From the NCBI RefSeq assembly GCF_015689335.1, contig NZ_CP065053.1, positions 2,542,001-2,606,000 on the forward strand: a stretch of 64,000 nucleotides of DNA, in the 5' to 3' direction. A program made the position numbers and the translations under genes. Shown piece after piece: positions 60,061-64,000 of this stretch. This stretch comes from Massilia antarctica (GTDB lineage: Bacteria > Pseudomonadota > Gammaproteobacteria > Burkholderiales > Burkholderiaceae_D). How positions within the stretch are numbered: the stretch's first letter is position 1; each line of letters starts with the position of its first letter. The notes beneath the pieces were generated by a model. That model searched no databases. It worked only from the letters and a program-made list of their open reading frames with translations, and was not told the origin of the DNA.

Positions 60061-61266
60061 TCAGCGGGCAGTGGCGGCGGCAGGGGCGGCGCTGCGCACG
60101 GCCATCAGGTAAAACAGGAGCGAGGCCAGCGAACAGCCCAGCAGCAGCGAAAACAGCAGCGCAGGCGCGGCGTTGAACTGGAGCAGGGCCGCGATGGCGA
60201 TCGGGCCGGCGGCGCGCGACAGCAGGGCCGGCCCGGCCAGGGCGCCGGAAATGGCGCCATAGTTGCGCGTGCCGAACAGGATCTGGGGCAGGGTGCCGCG
60301 CACGATGGTCAGGATGCCGTTGGACAGGCCGTACAGCACGCAGAACAGCGCCACCGCCGCCTGGTGCTGGCCCCAGAACAGCAGGGCCAGCATGGCGCCG
60401 GGCAGGACCGCGAAGCAAAAGGTGCCGCTCGCCTGCGGACGCAGGTGGCGCGCCAGGCGCATCTCGCCGATGCGGCCGGCGACCTGCATCGGCCCGATCA
60501 GCGCGGCCATCCACACCACCTCGGACAGGGGGTGGCCGTAGGATTGCAGGACGGGAATCAGGTGCGCCGACAAGGCCGAGAAAATGAAACTGTTGGCCGA
60601 GAAGGCAAAGGCGAGCTTCCAGAAGGCGGGATGGCGCAGCGCCTGGGCCAGGCTGAAATCGGCGCCCGCAGCGGCCTGCTTGTCGACCCGGGCTGGGCGG
60701 GGCGGCGTGTCCAGCAACAAGTGCAGCGGCATGCACAACAGTAACTGGACCAGCCCGTAGGCCAGGTAGGTGGTGCGCCAGCCGGCGCTGCCGTTCAGGT
60801 GCACCGTCAGGGGCCAGAACACGGTGCTGGCGAAGCCGCCCACCAGGGTGATGGTCGAGATCGCCTTGCGGGCGCCGATGCCGAACAAGCGGTTGAGAGT
60901 GGCGAAGGCGGCTTCGTACAGCACGGCCGGCATGGCCACGCCGAGCACGGTCCAAGCCAGGTAGTAAGCGGCCGCCCCCCGCGCCTGGCTCAGCAGGACG
61001 AAGCCGAGCCCGCACAGCAAGGAGCCGCCGGCCATGACCAGGCGCCCGCCGTGGCGGTCGATCAGGATGCCGGCCGGGGTGGCGGCCAGGCCGGCCACCA
61101 GCAGGCACCAGGAAAAGGCGCCGAACACGGCGGCCGCCGGCAAGCCCAGCGCGCGCGCGATATCGTGGGCCACCACGGCGAAGGCGTAGTACAGGGTGCC
61201 CCAGGACAGGATCTGGGTCAGGGCGAGAATGGCGACGGTCTTGGCGGTGCGGGGAGGGCGGTCCAT
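60061..61266 (-). CDS. Major facilitator superfamily transporter
   Basis: 401 residues from the ATG at 61266, with about twelve membrane helices. The loop 2-3 motif is GILIDRHGGRLVMAGG, and a second half-signature GRIGEMRLARHLRPQ is in the central loop. The opening helix (VAILALTQILSWGTLYYAFA) is of the type seen in oxalate/formate-like and related carriers. The substrate is unknown. No regulator is adjacent. It is followed, on the same strand, by the sugar dehydrogenase gene. Confidence 0.9.
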   Translation of the reverse strand: MDRPPRTAKTVAILALTQILSWGTLYYAFAVVAHDIARALGLPAAAVFGAFSWCLLVAGLAATPAGILIDRHGGRLVMAGGSLLCGLGFVLLSQARGAAAYYLAWTVLGVAMPAVLYEAAFATLNRLFGIGARKAISTITLVGGFASTVFWPLTVHLNGSAGWRTTYLAYGLVQLLLCMPLHLLLDTPPRPARVDKQAAAGADFSLAQALRHPAFWKLAFAFSANSFIFSALSAHLIPVLQSYGHPLSEVVWMAALIGPMQVAGRIGEMRLARHLRPQASGTFCFAVLPGAMLALLFWGQHQAAVALFCVLYGLSNGILTIVRGTLPQILFGTRNYGAISGALAGPALLSRAAGPIAIAALLQFNAAPALLFSLLLGCSLASLLFYLMAVRSAAPAAATAR

Positions 61267-61355
61267 GGAGTGGCTTGCTTGCGCGTAGTTGGCGCAAGGG
61301 CGCACCCGACGATTGTACGAGCAAGCGAGAAATATTGCTGACGGTCATGTTATTT

Positions 61356-63380
61356 TCACCGATGAGGAGAGCGGACGGTGCCGGCGGGGCGGTTCAGGGC
61401 ACTGGCCATCATGCGCTCGTGCAGCAGCGCCTCGAAGCCGTCCGGCGGCAGCGGCTCGCCCAACAGGAATCCCTGGCCGTAATCGCAGCCGGCGCGGCGC
61501 AGGATGTCGTATTGCTGCTCGGTTTCCACCCCTTCGGCGATGACCTTGAGCCCCAGTTTGTGCGCCATGACGATGATGGCCTCGCACAGCGCCACGTTGG
61601 CCGCGTCATGCTCCAGATTGTAGACGAAGGACTTGTCGATCTTGAGGTAGTCGAGGTTGAACTTGCGCAGGTAGGACAGCGAGGAATAGCCGGTGCCGAA
61701 ATCGTCGAGCGAAATCTTGATGCCCGCCTGCTGGAACGCCAGCAACTGCTTCATCACCGCGTGGTTGGACGCCAGCAGCAAGCCTTCGGTGATTTCCAGC
61801 CCCACCGCGGGCGGGCCGGCGCCGCCATTGATGTCGATGGCATTGTCGGTCAGCCAGTGGCGGCAATTGTCACCATTGGTGTGGTAGAACTGGGCCGGCG
61901 ATACATTGATGTTGACCGTCAATTGCTGGTCGAGCTCGCGCCAGCGCCGCGCGTGCGCCAGCGCCTCGCGAAATACCCAGTTGCCGATGGCGACGATCTG
62001 CCCGGTGTGCTCGGCGATGGGAATGAACTCGACCGGGCTGACCGCCCCGCGCGCCGGATGCTGCCAGCGCACCAGCGCTTCGGCCTTGCGGATGCGGCCA
62101 TCGTGCATGTCGACGATGGGCTGGAAATGGACCGCCAGCTGGCCTTCGTCGATGGCCCGGCGCAGCTCGTTGCTGATCGCCATGCGCGCCTGCGCCGCCT
62201 CCTGCATGCTGGGCGTGAAGTAGGTGAAGCGGTTGCGCCCATTGTCCTTGGACTGGTACATGGCCTGGTCGGCGTTGCGCAGCAGCTCGCCCGCCGTCTG
62301 CGCGTCGCGCGGGTACAGGGTGATGCCGATGCTGGCCGAGATATACGCCAGCTCATTTCCGAGCAGGAAGGGCTTGGCCAGGTCGTTGCGGATTTTCTGG
62401 GCCACGTCGGTGACCGTGTCGACGTTGTTCAGTCCGCTCAGGGTGATGGTGAATTCGTCGCCGCCCAGGCGCGCCACGGTGTCGCTCTCGCGCACATAGG
62501 TTTGCAGGCGCTGGCCGACCTGCTTGAGCAGCATGTCGCCGACCTGGTGGCCGAGCGTGTCGTTGATTTCCTTGAAGTGGTCGAGGTCGATGAACAGCAG
62601 GGCCAGCGGCAGAGCGCTGCGGTGGGCTTTTTTGATATCCATTTCCAGCCGGTCGTGGAATACATTGCGGTTGGGCAGGCCGGTCAGGCGGTCGATATTC
62701 ACTTCGCGCAGGGCTTGCTCGACCAGCTGGCGGTCGCGCACCTCGGTCGAGAGCGAATACGCCTGCTGCTGCAGGGCGGCGATGGTGCGCTGAAGCATGT
62801 GCACATTGGCCGCCGGATCGTAGCTTTCGGCCGGCAGCACGTGGGTGTGCAGGGTGCACACTTCGTCGAACATGGGGGCGTCGGCGGCGGCGGGAAAGGC
62901 GTTGAGCGGATACGCGCACAGCAGTTCGAAATCGAACTGGCGCTGCAGCTTGTTGAAGAAACGCTCGACCCGGATGGCGGCATCATGCTTGCCCACGGCG
63001 TTGAGCGAGCGGTGCGAGGTGGCGCACAGGATCGCCACCATTTCGCCGAACACCCACACGCGCCCGCGGTGCTGCTCGCTGGCCTTGCGGATGACGTTGC
63101 CGATGGCGGTGCGGAAGCGGCGCTCGTCGGGCAAGCCGTCTTCCATGAACATGGGCAGCATGCGGTCCGCGTGCAGGGCCAGGTAGCTGCCGTCCGCGCT
63201 GCGGCCCTGCGCATCGACCAGCCCGCGCGCACACAGGGTTTCGTGCAGCATGTCGAGGTGGCCGCTGGTGGCGATGGCGATGCCCCGGTCGCCACGTTCG
63301 AGGGCGCTGCCGATGTAATCGGACAAGCCCTTGATGAGAAAAACGTCGTCCTCGTAAAACTGGACCAGGTGATCGTTCAT
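61356..63380 (-). CDS. MEDS-GGDEF-EAL bifunctional c-di-GMP enzyme
   Basis: 674 residues. N-terminal MEDS sensory domain (~5-165; HLVQFYEDDVFLIKGLSDYI, then RGIAIATSGH), a short helix, then GGDEF (active site GGDEF 306-310, with RESD inhibitory site five residues upstream) and EAL (EAL 434-436). The EAL residues are intact: NINVSP, EITEG, LDDFGTGYSS, KIDKSF, EGVET, QGFLLGEP. It may make or degrade c-di-GMP depending on the signal. MEDS domains are linked to small-molecule sensing in other bacteria. Single gene. Confidence 0.93.
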   Translation of the reverse strand: MNDHLVQFYEDDVFLIKGLSDYIGSALERGDRGIAIATSGHLDMLHETLCARGLVDAQGRSADGSYLALHADRMLPMFMEDGLPDERRFRTAIGNVIRKASEQHRGRVWVFGEMVAILCATSHRSLNAVGKHDAAIRVERFFNKLQRQFDFELLCAYPLNAFPAAADAPMFDEVCTLHTHVLPAESYDPAANVHMLQRTIAALQQQAYSLSTEVRDRQLVEQALREVNIDRLTGLPNRNVFHDRLEMDIKKAHRSALPLALLFIDLDHFKEINDTLGHQVGDMLLKQVGQRLQTYVRESDTVARLGGDEFTITLSGLNNVDTVTDVAQKIRNDLAKPFLLGNELAYISASIGITLYPRDAQTAGELLRNADQAMYQSKDNGRNRFTYFTPSMQEAAQARMAISNELRRAIDEGQLAVHFQPIVDMHDGRIRKAEALVRWQHPARGAVSPVEFIPIAEHTGQIVAIGNWVFREALAHARRWRELDQQLTVNINVSPAQFYHTNGDNCRHWLTDNAIDINGGAGPPAVGLEITEGLLLASNHAVMKQLLAFQQAGIKISLDDFGTGYSSLSYLRKFNLDYLKIDKSFVYNLEHDAANVALCEAIIVMAHKLGLKVIAEGVETEQQYDILRRAGCDYGQGFLLGEPLPPDGFEALLHERMMASALNRPAGTVRSPHR

Positions 63381-63425
63381 GCGCCTACGCTTGCAAACGG
63401 GTGACGGAACCAGTTGGATGCCGCC

Positions 63426-63752
63426 TTACCGGATAGGTTCCCCTGCCGGCCTGGAAATGTCGGCGCGGCGGCGCATGTTGGTCACCACGCCGCGCGCGTC
63501 GAGCAGCACCACGACTTCATCGACGCCGGCGCCGGGCACGGCCAGTTGGTAAAGCCAGGCTTCGAACCCGCTGTCGAAGACGACCTTGTGCGTGGGGCCC
63601 AGGCTGGCCAGCAGGCTGGCGCGGGTCGATACACCAGGACGGATGGCGGCCACCTGGGCGGCGGAAACCAAGGTGCCCGGCGCAGGCGGCGTGCTGGCGC
63701 AGGCGCCCAGCAGCAGCGCCAGCCATGCGCAGCCTAGCCGCCGCCGGCTCAT
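63426..63752 (-). CDS. Small lipoprotein
   Basis: 108 residues from the ATG at 63752, with a lipoprotein signal ending LGACAS. The mature part has the VAAIRPGVSTRASLLASLG pattern like BamE/SmpA-fold proteins (short helix pair then beta strands). The start overlaps the stop of the upstream gene (ATGA), so it is translationally coupled. Exact role unknown; outer-membrane anchored. Confidence 0.75.
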   Translation of the reverse strand: MSRRRLGCAWLALLLGACASTPPAPGTLVSAAQVAAIRPGVSTRASLLASLGPTHKVVFDSGFEAWLYQLAVPGAGVDEVVVLLDARGVVTNMRRRADISRPAGEPIR

Positions 63753-64000
63753 GGCGCGGCCACCGGCGCGTCTTGTATGTACGCGAATTCGACGATGCTG
63801 TCGTCGGGCCAGGCGGGGTCGAAAATCGGCGCATAGTAACTGCGGTCGAGCAGCACCTGGCAGTCGCAAAAGCGCAAATCGGCGGCAGTGAGCCGGCCGC
63901 CGGCGTACAGCATGCTGAAGGGCAGCACGTCGGCGCGCGCGCCATGGCGCACGGTCACGGAGAACACGGGGCGGTCGGCGAAGAACAGGTAGTTGCCGTC
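63749..64000 (-). CDS. 3' end of a gene cut by the window edge
   Basis: Open to base 64000; only 83 residues plus the stop are visible, beginning DGNYLFFADRPVF. Beta-rich (FSMLYAGGRLTAADLRFCDC; FAYIQDAPVAAP). No family recognised. Its stop overlaps the next lipoprotein start (ATGA), so the two are one transcript. Confidence 0.7.
   Translation of the reverse strand, partial: DGNYLFFADRPVFSVTVRHGARADVLPFSMLYAGGRLTAADLRFCDCQVLLDRSYYAPIFDPAWPDDSIVEFAYIQDAPVAAP

Noticed and set aside
61275..63404. 709-codon open frame on the plus strand
   Set aside because: Antisense to the MEDS-GGDEF-EAL gene, which has all catalytic motifs.

Overview
This is a GC-rich window (about two thirds G+C by eye) from a Gram-negative betaproteobacterium. 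It most resembles an Oxalobacteraceae genome of the Massilia/Duganella type. The clues are a PhaM-type PHB granule protein, a PEP-CTERM surface protein, a TamA/TamB pair, tandem DUF3108 genes, many c-di-GMP proteins, and intergenic palindromic repeats built on GTTCCCGCG-N-CGCGGGAAC. No rRNA, tRNA, CRISPR or phage genes were seen. Assignments rest on motifs read by eye; no database search was possible.

Layout. 1-2.7 kb: 3' part of a TPR-GAF-GGDEF protein. 2.7-7.6 kb: OsmC/PaiB pair divergent from a MocR regulator, then DNA glycosylase tag and an mnmC-like gene. 7.6-13.1 kb: soluble histidine kinase and TPR response regulator, a small conserved-looking ORF, phaM, two tandem DUF3108 genes. 13.1-15.9 kb: LysR regulator divergent from an MFS transporter, and a hypothetical protein. 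16.0-21.0 kb: a tight three-gene condensin-like operon (kleisin, KITE, SMC ATPase) with no nuclease gene. 21.0-21.4 kb: a composite intergenic repeat. 21.4-33.4 kb: membrane protein, S9 peptidase, small Pro/His protein, tamA-tamB, queC, DUF805 protein, lipoprotein. 33.5-38.8 kb: secreted propeller-like protein divergent from a LodA/LodB-type quinoprotein oxidase pair. 39.1-47.7 kb: metallophosphoesterase, CHASE-PAS-GAF-PAS-GGDEF protein, small proteins, PEP-CTERM protein, GAF-GAF histidine kinase. 47.7-51.9 kb: RES toxin/antitoxin pair, HD-GYP response regulator, endonuclease VIII-like glycosylase, DUF3016 protein. 51.9-53.9 kb: repeat array split by a complete IS4-family element with 10-bp target duplications. 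53.9-64 kb: TetX-like monooxygenase divergent from a TetR regulator across two matching operators, ECF sigma/anti-sigma/secreted-protein operon, thioesterase, sugar dehydrogenase, MFS transporter, MEDS-GGDEF-EAL protein, and a small lipoprotein behind a gene cut by the right edge.

How the genes fit together. Signal transduction dominates: three GGDEF proteins (one also EAL), one HD-GYP regulator, two histidine kinases and one TPR response regulator. Four regulator genes (MocR, LysR, TetR and the ECF sigma factor) sit beside their probable targets. The most unusual systems are the MksBEF/Wadjet-type SMC operon without a JetD/MksG gene, the LodAB-type cysteine tryptophylquinone oxidase pair, the RES toxin with a non-standard antitoxin, and the IS element that has landed exactly inside a palindromic repeat.
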